NCBI GenBank assembly: GCA_002441465.1
Contig: DJWE01000050.1
Span: 6,335-70,334 of the forward strand
Direction of reading: 5' to 3'
DNA from: Propionibacteriaceae bacterium UBA6238
GTDB taxonomy: Bacteria; Actinomycetota; Actinomycetes; Propionibacteriales; Propionibacteriaceae
DNA length: 64,000 bases
The stretch's first letter is position 1. Each line of letters begins with the position of its first letter. The translations under genes and the position numbers were made by a program. A model generated the notes under the pieces. It ran no database searches and was not told where the DNA came from. It saw nothing but the letters and a program-made list of their open reading frames with translations. This document shows positions 24,912-34,130 of this stretch, piece by piece.

Positions 24912-26040
24912 CCTGCTGATCCGCAATGCCCGCCGGTTCGGCGAGGACGCCCGTGTCGGCTGGCTGCTCGTCGACGCCGGACGGATCACCGCACTCGGCA
25001 CCGGCACCGAGCCGCCGGCCGCAGCGGTGCACGACGCGGACGGCGCGCTGGTGGCGCCCGGTTTCGTCGACATCCACTGCCACGGCGGCGGCGGCGCGTC
25101 GGGAGAGGCCGGCCCGGACGACATCCGGCGCGCGGCGGCGTTCCACCGCTCCCACGGCACGACCAGCATCGTGATCTCGCTGGCGACGGCGCCGATGGAG
25201 CTCATGCTGCAGCGGCTGGCCGACATCGCGGCAGTGGCCGACCAGGACGACCGGATCCTCGGCGCCCACCTCGAGGGCCCCTATCTCTCACCGGCTCATC
25301 GCGGAGCTCACGACGAGCGCCTGCTGTGCGCGCCGACCCTGGCCGCGGTCCGGGAGATCCTCGCCACCGCCAACGGTCACCTGCGCCAGATCACCCTCGC
25401 CCCCGAGCGCGCGCCGGAGGGAGTGATCGAGGCCCTGGTCGCCGGCGGCGTCCGGGTGGCCGTGGGCCATACCGCCGCGACTCGTGAGCAGGCGGCCTCC
25501 GCTTTCGCCCGCGGGGCGAGCATCCTCACCCACGCCTTCAACGGCATGCCCGGCCTGCATCATCGCGAGCCGGGCCCGGTGCTGGCTGCCTGGCGGAATC
25601 CGTCGGTGACCATCGAGGTGATCGCCGACGGCGTCCACGTCCATCCCGACGCAATCGCCATGCTGTTCGCCCTGGCTCCGGGCCGGATGGCTCTGGTCAC
25701 CGACGCCATCGCCGCGGCCGGAGCCCCCGACGGCGACTACCCGCTGGGCGCGTTCGTTGCGACCGTGCGGGACGGCATCGCCCGGATCGGCGCCTCCGGC
25801 TCCTTGGCCGGATCCACGCTCACCATGGATCGGGCCGTGCGTACCGTGATCGGCGCCGGGATCGCCCCCGAGGACGCAATCCGCGCGGCCACGTCCACCC
25901 CGGCTCGCACTCTCGGTGAGGCGCACCTCGGCGTTCTGCGGGCGGGTGCGCCGGCCGACCTGGTTCAGTTCGACGACCAGTTCCGGCTGACCCGGATCTG
26001 GTCGCGCGGCCAGAGCGTCGAACCGGCGACGGTGGGCTGA
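24904..26040 (+). CDS. nagA: N-acetylglucosamine-6-phosphate deacetylase
   Basis: 378 residues, an amidohydrolase barrel. Metal and substrate motifs: FVDIHCHGGGG near the N-terminus, HLEGPYLSPAHRGAH with the metal glutamate, VGHTAATREQA, THAFNGMPGLHHREPG, and LVTDAIAAAG with the catalytic aspartate. It removes acetate from N-acetyl-hexosamine 6-phosphate; AgaA-type enzymes acting on GalNAc-6-P look the same. It completes the kinase-deacetylase-isomerase set of this operon. Confidence 0.92.
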   Translation: MPDLLIRNARRFGEDARVGWLLVDAGRITALGTGTEPPAAAVHDADGALVAPGFVDIHCHGGGGASGEAGPDDIRRAAAFHRSHGTTSIVISLATAPMELMLQRLADIAAVADQDDRILGAHLEGPYLSPAHRGAHDERLLCAPTLAAVREILATANGHLRQITLAPERAPEGVIEALVAGGVRVAVGHTAATREQAASAFARGASILTHAFNGMPGLHHREPGPVLAAWRNPSVTIEVIADGVHVHPDAIAMLFALAPGRMALVTDAIAAAGAPDGDYPLGAFVATVRDGIARIGASGSLAGSTLTMDRAVRTVIGAGIAPEDAIRAATSTPARTLGEAHLGVLRAGAPADLVQFDDQFRLTRIWSRGQSVEPATVG

Positions 26041-26052
26041 ACCCGTCCGGGG

Positions 26053-26577
26053 TCAGTCCGGACGACGGCGTCGAGCCTCAATCAGGCCGCCGACGGCGAA
26101 GCCAAGCGCCACCAGCCAAGCCGCGAAGGCGACCGACCCGGCCGCAACCGCCACGTCCGCGACGGCGGCCGCCGGGATGCGACCACCCGACCAGATCACC
26201 ACCAGCGCCGTCGCCGGGGCGTCCGGGTCGCCGAGGGTCACCGCGAAGACGGCCAGCGCAACCCACAGCACGAGGCTGGCCAAGGCGTAGGGACGGTGCA
26301 CAATCCGCTCACGCAAGGCCCGCCGGTCCGCGGCCACGATGAGAACCGGAAGTCCCAGCGCGAGGAAGAGCGGCGGCGCCAACATCACCAGTCCGAACCC
26401 GGCGAGCCAACCCGAGGGGGCGCCCAGCCAGGTCCGTCCGGCGAAAAGGAGCACCGGGTACAGCAGGGCGACGAACCACTGGCCGTAGAAGACCACCCGA
26501 CGCAGCGTCGCGAGCCGGTCGTCCTCCTCCACGGGGTCCACGGTAGCCGCGAACCTGCGCCGCGCGGTCGGAGCCAT
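26053..26577 (-). CDS. Multi-pass membrane protein of unknown function
   Basis: 174 residues from ATG 26577. Four or so hydrophobic helices (VVFYGQWFVALLYPVLLF, then two central segments, then the C-terminal one with VAAGSVAFAAWLVALGF). An acidic N-terminal stretch (VEEDD) precedes the first helix. No family recognised. It lies 2 bp behind the sialidase-like gene, at the end of a three-gene minus-strand operon, so it may serve transport or be an accessory membrane component. Confidence 0.7.
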   Translation of the reverse strand: MAPTARRRFAATVDPVEEDDRLATLRRVVFYGQWFVALLYPVLLFAGRTWLGAPSGWLAGFGLVMLAPPLFLALGLPVLIVAADRRALRERIVHRPYALASLVLWVALAVFAVTLGDPDAPATALVVIWSGGRIPAAAVADVAVAAGSVAFAAWLVALGFAVGGLIEARRRRPD

Positions 26578-26579
26578 CG

Positions 26580-28358
26580 CTAGACGTACCAGTCGCCGGA
26601 GCCCTGGAGCGCGACGCCGTCCAGCGGACGCGGGGCGTGCACGCTGGCCAGCCAGCGGAGCCGATCCCCGTCGGGCTGCACCACACCCGCAGCCAGGAAC
26701 ACGTCCACCACGTCCGGCTCCAGCAGGCCCTCGGGGACCAGCGATTCCTCGCCGACCGCCGAGCGCAGCCGCTCGACCAGTCCAGGGTGTTCCGCCGCGA
26801 ACCGCGGGGAGAGCGACAGCACGCCGTGGACCAGATAGGCCGGGTGGGGGTGCGCGTCGCGCCGGTGCGGAGTGAGCGCCGGCTCGGTCATGCTGGCGCT
26901 GCGCACCGTGATTCCGCCCGCACCGCGATGGACGGCGTCGACGGTGTAGTAGAAGTGAATGTCGCCGATGCGGTCGAACCCGGTGGCCTCGGCGACCGCG
27001 TATCCCTCCGCGTCGGTCCGGCCGGGGATCACGATCTCGGCCTCGTCGAGAGTGCGCGTGCTGACCGTTCCGTCGGGATTCCACACCGGGACGAACCGGA
27101 ACTCGACCCGCTGGCCGGATTCGGGGACGCCGCCGCGGTGCAGCCGAGCCCGATAGCGGTTGAGGTAGTGCGAACCGGAAGCGTCGAGGTCCCTGGTCAG
27201 GTCGAGCGAGGGCATCGGTTCGAGGGTGTCGGGGAGGCGGAACCGGTCCACGCCGATCCGCATCTCCTCCTCGCCGAAGGCCGAATCGGAGCCCACGTGC
27301 CCGAAGTTCGCCGTCCGGCCGTCGGGCAGCACCATCATGAACGGCTGGTAGAGACTCGGTGGCAAGCCCTCGAGTACCTGCCAGTTGGCGCCCAGATCGT
27401 TCGAGACAGAGTAGGGCTTGTTGCGCCGGGAGCCGACCAGGATGTCGCCTCCGACGTTGACGATGGACTCCGGCACGTAGCCGCCCTGCGGATCGGCCGC
27501 GGCATTCGGCGGCGCGCCGAGGCCGATCGGGAGCAGCGCCTCGTTGAAGAAGCGCCGGCCCTCTCGCCGCACGACCTGGCGCGCCACCGGCGTCCCCTGG
27601 ACGTCGCCGGCCACGAACAGCAGCCCGCCGTCGTCCAGTTCGACCACGTCGTACTCGTGGGCGCCGATGCCGGGCAGCACGTAATGCGGGCCGTCGTACT
27701 CGCGACCGTCGGTGGAGGTGAGGAAGAAGGTCTGGATCTTGGCCAGGTAGGTCTCGCCGGGAAGCATCGTGTTGCGGGTCAGTCGCTGCCGTCCCGGACC
27801 CCACGGGGTGCCGTACAGGCTGGCCAGGGCGATGATCGTGCCGTCCTTCAGCCGGCGCACCCGCCACAGGTAGGGCGCCTGCCCTTCGAGCAGGCGGTCG
27901 ATCCGGGTCCAGGTGGACCCGCCGTCGCTGCTCTCGCGGACCTCGATGTAGTCGCACCAGCCGGTGCGCTCCGCGTTGATCCTAGGGACGTCGAGCCCGA
28001 TGATCCGGCCGTCGGGGAACCCGATGTTGCAGAACGAGCCCTCCTCCAGCTGGCAGCGTCCGGTCTCGGTCCAGGTGTCGCCGCCGTCGGCGGAGACGAG
28101 GTAGACCCGCGAGGAGACCTGGTCGGCGGCCCCGCACTCGATCGAGGCATAGGAGACCGGCGCACCCACGGCCTCGCCCATCTCCAGCAGCGGAGGGGTG
28201 AAGTCCGGATTGGGCTCCTGGACGGTCTCCTTGAACGAGATGCCCACGCGTCCGTCGCCGTAGTCGAAGCCGGTGACCCACGCGGCGAAGCCGGGATCGT
28301 GCGCGGGCACGTACACGTCGGTGCGCTCGTGACCGATCGCTCGCGGCGCGGCGCTCAC
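26580..28358 (-). CDS. Second sialidase-like beta-propeller protein
   Basis: 592 residues from GTG 28358, which overlaps the aminotransferase stop (GTGA) and has GAGGTGG upstream. Asp-boxes SADGGDTWTETG and SSDGGSTWTRID, then further propeller blades to about residue 330. The C-terminal about 250 residues are extra and contain a beta-sandwich-like segment. No signal peptide. Only weakly similar by eye to the other sialidase-like protein at 14422-15663, so they are not a recent duplication. Likely a GH33-like or BNR glycosidase; substrate unknown. Confidence 0.72.
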   Translation of the reverse strand: MSAAPRAIGHERTDVYVPAHDPGFAAWVTGFDYGDGRVGISFKETVQEPNPDFTPPLLEMGEAVGAPVSYASIECGAADQVSSRVYLVSADGGDTWTETGRCQLEEGSFCNIGFPDGRIIGLDVPRINAERTGWCDYIEVRESSDGGSTWTRIDRLLEGQAPYLWRVRRLKDGTIIALASLYGTPWGPGRQRLTRNTMLPGETYLAKIQTFFLTSTDGREYDGPHYVLPGIGAHEYDVVELDDGGLLFVAGDVQGTPVARQVVRREGRRFFNEALLPIGLGAPPNAAADPQGGYVPESIVNVGGDILVGSRRNKPYSVSNDLGANWQVLEGLPPSLYQPFMMVLPDGRTANFGHVGSDSAFGEEEMRIGVDRFRLPDTLEPMPSLDLTRDLDASGSHYLNRYRARLHRGGVPESGQRVEFRFVPVWNPDGTVSTRTLDEAEIVIPGRTDAEGYAVAEATGFDRIGDIHFYYTVDAVHRGAGGITVRSASMTEPALTPHRRDAHPHPAYLVHGVLSLSPRFAAEHPGLVERLRSAVGEESLVPEGLLEPDVVDVFLAAGVVQPDGDRLRWLASVHAPRPLDGVALQGSGDWYV

Positions 28359-29887
28359 CGGGCCACCTCGTCGAGGGTGGACAGCACGCGCTCCATCCGG
28401 TCGATCAGAACGTCCACGATCTCCACCTCCGTGATCACCGGCAACTTCATCAGCGCCACCGGCGGCGCGCTGGGCTTGTAGGCCTGGACGCTGGTGTCGA
28501 TGCCATGCTCGCGCTCCAGCCTGCCGCAGAACTCGACCGCCACGGCTCCCTCGTGGAACTGGAGTCCGGCCATCAGGCCGTCCCCGGTCACCCCGGCGAG
28601 AACCGGGAAGCTCGTGACCAGCTCGCGCAGCCTGTGCTGCAGGTAGGCGCCCACGTCCTCGATGTGCGCGGCGTTCGCCGAGACGAACGTCATCGTGACC
28701 AGGTAGGCCAGGCTTGCCAGCTCTTCCTGCCCGTTGGTCACCAGGGCACCGAACTGCGACAGGGCGTCCAGCTCCGCGGTGACCAGGATCTTGCTGGCCG
28801 GGTACTCGCCACCGGGGAAGCCCTTGCCGACCGCGACCAGGTCGGGGCGCAGGCCGTAGCGGCGGAACAAGAACAGCTCGCCGTACCAGGCGCCGCTCTG
28901 GATCTCGTCGCAGAACACCGGGACGCCGGCCTGGTGGCAGGCGGCATAGACCTCGCGCAGGTAGTCCTCCTCCAGCCTCAGGCCGCCGTAGTTCATCAGC
29001 ACGATCTCGTGGCAGAACCCCGCCACCGCGTAGTCCCCGGCGTTGTAGCGCAGCAGCGCCTCGAGGAAGGCGCGCGAGTCGTTCGGCGGCACCGGGACCA
29101 CCCGGACGATTCCGGCCGCGTCGAGTCGCCGCAGCAGTTCGGGCCACAGCCCGCGCAGTAGCTGGGCCGCGACCGTCGTGCCGTGATAGTTGGCTGCCGG
29201 GCCGCCGACGGCGTCCGCCATCACCAAGAACACCGGGGTGCGTCCGGCGAGCGCGGCCTCGCCGCCGTCGGCGGAGTAGAACCGGTTGAGCATCAGCTTC
29301 AGCGCGGCCTCGGCGGCCAGCGAGCCGGTCTCGAGGTTGATCACCCGAGTGAGCGCGTGCGGACCGGGAGTTCCGTCCGCTGCAGGGGCGAGGCCCGGGG
29401 CCGCGGCGGCGACGAGCGCCTCCTCGGCGAGCCGGGTGACCTGGCCGCGGGTGTTGTTGTGGGTCGCGTTCGGAATCCCCAGGCGCCGAGCCAGGTCGAT
29501 CAGCCGGTAGCCGGGGAACCCGTGCCCGAGCGAGGCCTGGTAGTGCTCGCTCTTCGCGGCGAGGTAGATCCGTCCGTCCTGTCCGATCCGGCACGCGCCG
29601 AGCCCGCCGATCGGCGCGGCGGCGTGGTTCTGCGCCCGCTGGAAGGCCTGCGTGCCCGCTCCGTCCGCGGGGTGCGCCAGACCGGCGACCAGGTTCGTCC
29701 CGGTCCGCTCGGCCAGGTCGCGACTCCTCCCGGCGACGTCCTCGGGCCAGAACTCCACCTGTTCGTCGGCGAGGGCGACCAGGTCCGCGACCGGCGTCCC
29801 GGTCAGCGCGTGCCGCGCCCGGACGACGGCATCGATGTATTCCTCGCCGAGGAGGTCCCGCAGGGAAAGACTGATCGACGTGAGCAC
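28355..29887 (-). CDS. Class III PLP aminotransferase family protein
   Basis: 510 residues from GTG 29887 with AAGGG 7 nt upstream. Class III hallmarks: YHGTTVAAQLL, VFCDEIQSGAWYG (DEIQSG), and VAVGKGFPGGEYPASKI with the PLP lysine (K-G-x-P-G-G). About 50-80 residues longer than usual, with an N-terminal extension. Family members include ornithine, 4-aminobutyrate and glutamate-1-semialdehyde aminotransferases. Coupled to a sialidase-like gene, it probably handles an amino-sugar or amino-acid intermediate. Confidence 0.82.
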   Translation of the reverse strand: MLTSISLSLRDLLGEEYIDAVVRARHALTGTPVADLVALADEQVEFWPEDVAGRSRDLAERTGTNLVAGLAHPADGAGTQAFQRAQNHAAAPIGGLGACRIGQDGRIYLAAKSEHYQASLGHGFPGYRLIDLARRLGIPNATHNNTRGQVTRLAEEALVAAAAPGLAPAADGTPGPHALTRVINLETGSLAAEAALKLMLNRFYSADGGEAALAGRTPVFLVMADAVGGPAANYHGTTVAAQLLRGLWPELLRRLDAAGIVRVVPVPPNDSRAFLEALLRYNAGDYAVAGFCHEIVLMNYGGLRLEEDYLREVYAACHQAGVPVFCDEIQSGAWYGELFLFRRYGLRPDLVAVGKGFPGGEYPASKILVTAELDALSQFGALVTNGQEELASLAYLVTMTFVSANAAHIEDVGAYLQHRLRELVTSFPVLAGVTGDGLMAGLQFHEGAVAVEFCGRLEREHGIDTSVQAYKPSAPPVALMKLPVITEVEIVDVLIDRMERVLSTLDEVAR

Positions 29888-30021
29888 GCAGCTACCCTTC
29901 TGAACGACGCTCACCCACCCGCACCAGATCGGGCCGGAGTAAGCGGCAACATGACTGTTAGTGATCGTTATGTAGCATTGTGCATCATATTCCGTCATCA
30001 GGCGAGGCAAGGAGCTCAGCA

Positions 30022-31047
30022 GTGATCCGTGTGGCAGCGGTCGGAACCAGCATGATCACCGGACGCTTCGCCGCAGCCGTGGCCCAGTGCTCCGGCATCA
30101 CCTTGCAGAGCGTCCACTCCCGGGACCCGCAGCGCGCCGCGGACGCCGCCGTCCGGCTCGGCGCCGTCCGGCCGAGTTCGAGCTGGGCCGAGTTGCTGGC
30201 CAGCGACGACGTGGACGCCGTCTACCTCGCCAGTCCGAACGCGCTGCATGCCGGCCAGGCCCTGGACGTGCTCGCGGCCGGGAAGCACGTCCTGCTGGAG
30301 AAGCCGGCCTGCACGACCCCCGAGCAGTTCGTGCAGGTCGTCTCGGCCGCCCGAGCCGGTGGCCTGGTCGCACTGGAGGCGATCCGGAGTCTCTACGATC
30401 CCGGCTACGACCTCATCCACCGACTCCTGGACGACCTCGGGCCGCTGCGGCGGGCATCGTTCCGCTTCCACCAGCGCTCCGCCCGCTACGACAAGGTGCT
30501 CGCGGGCGAGGCGGTGAACGTCTTCGACCCGTCCATGGGCGGCGGGGCCCTGTTCGACCTCGGCGTCTACTGCGTGCACGCGATGGTCGACCTGCTGGGC
30601 GCGCCGGAATCGGTGCAGGGCTTCGCCGTCCCGGTCGCCGGCGGGGCGGACGGGGCGGGCGCAGGCCTGGCCCGCTACCCCGGGCTGGTCGCCGACCTGA
30701 GCTACTCCAAGATCACCGTCGGCGACTCGACGAGCAGCATCAGCGGGGAGGCCGCGACGCTCCTGATCGACCACCTCGGCGACCCCCGGCAGCTCCGGGT
30801 GGAACGTGTGGACGGCTCGCGCGAGGAGTTCACCGTGGACAAGCGCGGCGAGGATCCGCTGGCGAACATGCTCGATTGCGTGGAGCACTTCGTCGCTGCG
30901 GTCGAGGGACAGGTCTCCATCACCGCCGACCAGGAGCGGTCGATCCTCGCCGCGCGCGTGATCGCCGAACTCCGGTCCGGATCGAGCGGTCGTCCGCTGG
31001 CGAGTGCTCCTTCGGTGAGCACCAATGGGCCAGAACGTGACGCATAG
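30022..31047 (+). CDS. Gfo/Idh/MocA-family oxidoreductase, second copy
   Basis: 341 residues from GTG 30022 with AAGGAG 7 nt upstream. N-terminal Rossmann fold (VIRVAAVGTSMITGRFAAAV), then LLEKPACTTPEQF with the EKP motif. C-terminal domain has GGGALFDLGVYCVHAMVDLLG. Compared with 19706-20860 the two are clearly different subfamilies. Divergent from the class III aminotransferase operon; the 135-bp gap is AT-rich and should hold both promoters. Confidence 0.88.
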   Translation: MIRVAAVGTSMITGRFAAAVAQCSGITLQSVHSRDPQRAADAAVRLGAVRPSSSWAELLASDDVDAVYLASPNALHAGQALDVLAAGKHVLLEKPACTTPEQFVQVVSAARAGGLVALEAIRSLYDPGYDLIHRLLDDLGPLRRASFRFHQRSARYDKVLAGEAVNVFDPSMGGGALFDLGVYCVHAMVDLLGAPESVQGFAVPVAGGADGAGAGLARYPGLVADLSYSKITVGDSTSSISGEAATLLIDHLGDPRQLRVERVDGSREEFTVDKRGEDPLANMLDCVEHFVAAVEGQVSITADQERSILAARVIAELRSGSSGRPLASAPSVSTNGPERDA

Positions 31048-31106
31048 TGCGCGAATAGGCCTGGATTCCGTCTGATTCACTCAGGAATCTCGGCTACTGT
31101 GGCCTC

Positions 31107-31838
31107 ATGACCTCCAGCAATTCCCCTGTGATCTGGGTGACCGGAGCGGGCAGCGGCATGGGCCGGGCGGCAGCGGTGGCGATCGCTCCCGGCGCGCGCG
31201 TCGTGCTCAGCGGACGTCGACCCGCAGCCCTCGAAGAGACCGCGGCTCTGGTCCGCCAGGCCGGAGGCGAGGCCCTGCCGCTGGAACTCGACGTCACCGA
31301 CGCCGCGGCGATCGACCGCGCGCACGACCGGATCGTCGCCACCTGGGGACCGGTGAGCCGGCTCGTGCTCGCCGCCGGGCTGAACTCCCCCAAACGGGCC
31401 TGGGCCGACCAGGATCTGGCCGAGTTCGAGTCGATCGTCGCGACCAACCTGACCGGAGTGGTCCGGGTGGTCCAGGCCGTCCTTCCCGGAATGAGGCAGG
31501 CCCGCGACGGGGTGATCGTGATCATCTCCAGCTACGCCGGCTGGCGCCTGTCCTCCTCCCCCGGCGTCGCCTACTCGGCCAGCAAGGTCGCGCTCTCGGC
31601 GATCGCGACCACGCTGAACGGCCAGGAGGCCGCCAACGGCATCCGCACCACTCACCTGTGCCCCGGAGACGTGAACACCGACTTCCTGCTGATGCGCCCG
31701 ACGGTTCCCGATGGGGAGGCCAGAGCCACGATGCTCGCCGCCGAGGACATCGGACGGTGCGTGCGGTTCGTGATCGACAGCCCGGCCCACGTCGTCGTGG
31801 ACGAACTGGTGATCTCCCCCACCTCCCAGACCCGCTGA
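31107..31838 (+). CDS. Short-chain dehydrogenase/reductase
   Basis: 243 residues. Cofactor motif VTGAGSGMGRAAA (TGxxxGxG); catalytic Ser in IISSYAGW and Tyr-Lys in VAYSASKVAL. NAD(P)-dependent oxidation or reduction of a sugar or alcohol. No ribosome binding site precedes ATG 31107, and a TACTGT hexamer ends 8 nt before it, so a leaderless transcript is likely. First of a run of four genes on the plus strand. Confidence 0.88.
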   Translation: MTSSNSPVIWVTGAGSGMGRAAAVAIAPGARVVLSGRRPAALEETAALVRQAGGEALPLELDVTDAAAIDRAHDRIVATWGPVSRLVLAAGLNSPKRAWADQDLAEFESIVATNLTGVVRVVQAVLPGMRQARDGVIVIISSYAGWRLSSSPGVAYSASKVALSAIATTLNGQEAANGIRTTHLCPGDVNTDFLLMRPTVPDGEARATMLAAEDIGRCVRFVIDSPAHVVVDELVISPTSQTR

Positions 31839-31854
31839 CACGATCGGAGCGACC

Positions 31855-32640
31855 ATGGACATCGACCTGACCGGACGCGTCGCGATCGTCACCGGCGCGG
31901 CCCGCGGCATCGGCGCCACGATCGGCGACCGGCTCGCCGAAGCCGGAGCGATCCTCTATCCCCTCGACCTCGCCGTTCCGGACGGCTCGCCCGCGCCCGA
32001 GCGCTTCCTCCGGGCCGACATCACCGAGCCCGCCGAGGTGGACGCCGCCGTCCGCACCGTTCTGGACGCCGAGGGACGCATCGACATCCTGGTGAACAAC
32101 GCCGGCATCAACGCCGTCGGCCCGCTGGCCGAGATCGACCTCGCCGCGGCCAGCCGCTGCCTGGCCGTGAACGTGACCGGGGTGCTCGCGATGAGCCAGG
32201 CCGTGATCCCGGCGATGCGGGCCGCGCGCTGGGGACGGATCATCAATGCCGCCTCGTTCGCCGCGATCGTCCCCGCTCTCGGGAACGGCGTCTACGCGGC
32301 GTCCAAGTCCGCCGTCGTCCAGCTGACCCGGGTGCTTGCCGGCGAACTGGGCCCCTGGGACATCACCGTCAACGCCTATGCCCCCGGAATGATCCCCACC
32401 GCCATCAACGGCTTCACCGAGCTGCCGCAGGCCGAGCAGGACCGCCTGCTGGACACGCTGACCCTGCGTCGCTGGGGGAGCGCCGTCGACGTCGCCGACC
32501 TGGTCTGCTTCCTCTCCAGCGAGCACGCCGGCTACATCACCGGAAGCCTGATCGACGTCAGCGGCGGCAAGCTGGCGACCCAGATCCCGTCCAACGCCTA
32601 CGCCGCGGCCGCCGCGCCGGCGGACCGACCCGTCCACTAG
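31855..32640 (+). CDS. Short-chain dehydrogenase/reductase, second
   Basis: 261 residues. TGAARGIGATI cofactor loop, NNAGIN motif, serine in INAASFAAIVP, and VYAASKSAVVQLTRVLAGE with the catalytic Tyr-Lys. Closest in style to FabG-like sugar or polyol dehydrogenases. Starts 16 bp after the preceding SDR, with CGGAGCGACC before the ATG. Next to a kinase and isomerase, it may oxidise a sugar alcohol. Confidence 0.9.
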   Translation: MDIDLTGRVAIVTGAARGIGATIGDRLAEAGAILYPLDLAVPDGSPAPERFLRADITEPAEVDAAVRTVLDAEGRIDILVNNAGINAVGPLAEIDLAAASRCLAVNVTGVLAMSQAVIPAMRAARWGRIINAASFAAIVPALGNGVYAASKSAVVQLTRVLAGELGPWDITVNAYAPGMIPTAINGFTELPQAEQDRLLDTLTLRRWGSAVDVADLVCFLSSEHAGYITGSLIDVSGGKLATQIPSNAYAAAAAPADRPVH

Positions 32641-32644
32641 GCGC

Positions 32645-34108
32645 ATGGGCTCCCTGCTGCTGACCTTCGACGTCGGCACCACCGCGGTGAAGTCGGTCCT
32701 GTGGGACGCGACCATCCGTCCGGTGGCGATCCACCGCGAGGAGTACGCCCTGCGGACCAGCGGGCCGCGGGTGGAGGTCGCGGCCGAGCGCTATCGCGAG
32801 CTGGTCGCGCGCGGCTGCCGGGCGGTGCTGGACGGCGTCGACGCCACCCGGGTCGCCGCGATCAGCCTCACCACGCAGGGCGAGACCATGATCCCGGTCG
32901 ACGGCGGCGGCCGGCCGCTCGGTCCGGCGATCGTGTGGCTCGACCACCGCGCGACGGAGCAGGCGGCGTCCCTGCGGGAACGCTTCGACGAGGAGGCGTT
33001 CTACCGCCGCACCGGGATCCCGTACCTGGACGCCACCACGCCGCTGGCCAAGGCGGCCCGGCTGGCGTCCGCCGCCGGCCGGTCCCCGGCTCCGCGCCTG
33101 CTGCTGGTCGAGGACTACCTCGTGCAGTGGCTGACCGGACGCAGCGTCACCAACCGGTCGCTGCAGACGTCCACCGGCTGGTTCGACCTGGGCTCCGACG
33201 ACTACTGGGACGAAGGCCTGCTCGCGGCGGGGCTGGATCGGGGGCAGCTTCCCGAACTCCTCGACAGTGGCCGGCCCGTCGGCCCGCTGCTGCCGGACGT
33301 GGCCGGCGAACTCGGCCTCGATCCCTCGGTCCTGGTCGTCACCGGTGCCATGGACCAGGCCGCCGCTGCGCTGGGCACCGGCCTGACCGAGCCCGGCGTG
33401 GTCGGGGTGTCCTTCGGCACGGCGCTGGTCGTCTCCTCCGTCCTTCCGCAGCTGACCCACCCCGCGGGGCTGCGTCCGACGATCTACCGGCACGCGCTTC
33501 CCGACACGCGGCTCGGCATCTTGTTCGAGCCCACGTCCGGAGCGGTGCTGCGCTGGTTGCGCACACTGCTCTCTCCCGACGGGGACGACACCCTCGGCTA
33601 TGCCGAGCTCGATGAGCTGGCCGCGGGCGTCCCGGCCGGGAGCGGCGGGGTGCTCGCCGTCCCCTTCTTCGGCGAGGGCGGCGGCGCCGCTCACGGCGCA
33701 TTCCTTGGCCTGGGCCTGGGTACCAGCCGCGGCCAGCTCGCCCGCAGCCTGCTCGAGGCGACGTCCTTCGCACTGCGCGACCTGCTCGACGACCTGACTG
33801 CCCTCGGCGCCCCCGTGCGGGAGCTGCGCACCAGTGGGGGCGGATCGCGCAGCAGGCTGTGGCAGCGGATCGCCGCGGACGTCTGCGGTGTGCCGGTGAC
33901 GCCCTTGCCGTTCCCGGAGGCGGCCTCGGCCGGAGCCGCGCTCCTGTGTGCCTGGGGAGCCGGGCTCCTGCCGTACGGCGTCGACCCGCGTCCACTCTCG
34001 ACCGGGGAGACCTTCCGTCCCGATCCCGAGAACGACTACGCCGACCACCGGCGCCGCTACCGGGCCGCGCTCGCCGCGCTCGGCCCGTTCTGGGCCACGC
34101 CGGCCTGA
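32645..34108 (+). CDS. FGGY-family carbohydrate kinase
   Basis: 487 residues, actin-like ATPase fold. It begins LLTFDVGTTAVKSVLWD. Catalytic aspartate in VTGAMDQAAAALGTGL, and the C-terminal signature TSGGGSRSRLWQRIAADV-x-G with the following TPLPFPEAASAGAAL. Resembles xylulokinase and ribulokinase. Four bp after the SDR stop and 22 bp before the isomerase gene, so co-expressed. The sugar is not determined. Confidence 0.9.
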   Translation: MGSLLLTFDVGTTAVKSVLWDATIRPVAIHREEYALRTSGPRVEVAAERYRELVARGCRAVLDGVDATRVAAISLTTQGETMIPVDGGGRPLGPAIVWLDHRATEQAASLRERFDEEAFYRRTGIPYLDATTPLAKAARLASAAGRSPAPRLLLVEDYLVQWLTGRSVTNRSLQTSTGWFDLGSDDYWDEGLLAAGLDRGQLPELLDSGRPVGPLLPDVAGELGLDPSVLVVTGAMDQAAAALGTGLTEPGVVGVSFGTALVVSSVLPQLTHPAGLRPTIYRHALPDTRLGILFEPTSGAVLRWLRTLLSPDGDDTLGYAELDELAAGVPAGSGGVLAVPFFGEGGGAAHGAFLGLGLGTSRGQLARSLLEATSFALRDLLDDLTALGAPVRELRTSGGGSRSRLWQRIAADVCGVPVTPLPFPEAASAGAALLCAWGAGLLPYGVDPRPLSTGETFRPDPENDYADHRRRYRAALAALGPFWATPA

Positions 34109-34130
34109 CCACCGCTCAGAGGAGATGACG

